Shown piece by piece: positions 5,894 through 6,058 of a stretch of 6,058 nucleotides of DNA (position 1 is the first letter of the stretch; each line of letters opens with the position of its first letter). Position numbers and translations under genes: made by a program. Under the pieces are notes generated by a model. That model worked only from the letters and a program-made list of their open reading frames with translations, did not search any database and was not told the origin of the DNA. Source of the DNA: Endomicrobiia bacterium (GTDB lineage: Bacteria; Elusimicrobiota; Endomicrobiia; PHAN01); NCBI GenBank assembly GCA_030018875.1, contig JASEHK010000097.1, positions 1 to 6,058 on the forward strand, in the 5' to 3' direction.

Positions 5894-6058
5894 ATGCAAA
5901 TCATGATAAATCCCGCCTCGAACAAAATTAAAATGTTCAAGAATTTCGCCGTCATCGCGGCTTCTCTGGCCGCTCTCGGTTGGTCGGCGGCCGCGCTCTC
6001 GACGCGGTTCTTGGCCGAGCGCGGGTCAGACTCCGTCGAGATTGCGTTTTCCTGGGCC
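5894..6058 (+). CDS. N-terminus of a membrane-anchored or exported protein (3' end cut by window)
   Basis: The frame is open from the ATG at 5894 to the window end, giving 55 residues. A basic stretch (NKIKMFKN) is followed by about 20 hydrophobic residues (FAVIAASLAALGWSAAALS), then a polar segment, TRFLAERGSDSVEIAFSWA. This is the layout of an N-terminal membrane anchor or signal sequence with the rest of the protein outside the cytoplasm. In-frame ATGs at 5903 and 5933 are alternative starts; the last would place only three residues before the hydrophobic run. AAGG at 5879-5882 could serve the 5894 start with a rather long spacer. The VEI segment just after the anchor is faintly like the start of DUF5693-type membrane proteins, a weak impression only. 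It follows the second HEAT gene by 41 bases. Confidence 0.6.
   Translation, partial: MQIMINPASNKIKMFKNFAVIAASLAALGWSAAALSTRFLAERGSDSVEIAFSWA

Overview
The window reads as part of a bacterial chromosome, moderately GC-rich by eye, with densely packed genes all on the + strand. It is built around central glycolysis. The order gap, pgk, a phosphoglycerate mutase, secG resembles the gap-pgk-tpi-gpm-eno(-secG) clusters of many bacteria. Here the mutase is the archaeal-type, cofactor-independent ApgM, and no tpiA or eno lies between pgk and secG. The tRNA-Leu lacks an encoded CCA tail. Together these fit a non-enterobacterial, probably deep-branching Gram-negative lineage; Elusimicrobiota or Omnitrophota would be plausible, but that is a low-confidence guess that the sequence alone cannot settle.

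Layout. 1-1048: glyceraldehyde-3-phosphate dehydrogenase, missing its first codons at the window edge. 1069-2268: phosphoglycerate kinase, complete. 2318-2750: a small toxin-antitoxin-like pair set between pgk and the mutase. The upstream gene is a probable antitoxin. The downstream gene is a RelE/ParE-type toxin whose frame is broken by one base at a run of six T (2642-2647). 2747-3964: ApgM, complete, its ATG overlapping the toxin stop. 3965-4065: a short gap with an inverted repeat of AGAAGTCAG/CTGACTTCT units, then a good ribosome binding site for secG. 4066-4335: SecG. 4379-4460: tRNA-Leu(GAG). 4509-5168 and 5205-5852: two tandem paralogous HEAT-repeat proteins sharing a 47-bp block that is identical at the nucleotide level. 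5894-6058: the start of a membrane-anchored or exported protein cut by the window edge.

How the genes work together. GapA and Pgk convert glyceraldehyde-3-phosphate to 3-phosphoglycerate, and ApgM makes 2-phosphoglycerate, so the first half of the window encodes three enzymes of lower glycolysis/gluconeogenesis. GapA and Pgk catalyse consecutive steps and ApgM the next. The toxin-antitoxin remnant is joined to this operon by 4-base overlaps at both the antitoxin/toxin and toxin/apgM junctions, so its transcription and possibly its translation are tied to glycolysis. SecG is a small subunit of the SecYEG translocon. The HEAT proteins have no recognisable catalytic domain and are likely protein-binding scaffolds of unknown role.

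The observations most worth checking are the frameshifted toxin inside a glycolytic operon and the sharply bounded identical block in the two HEAT genes. I found no CRISPR array, transposase, phage gene or clear new defence system.
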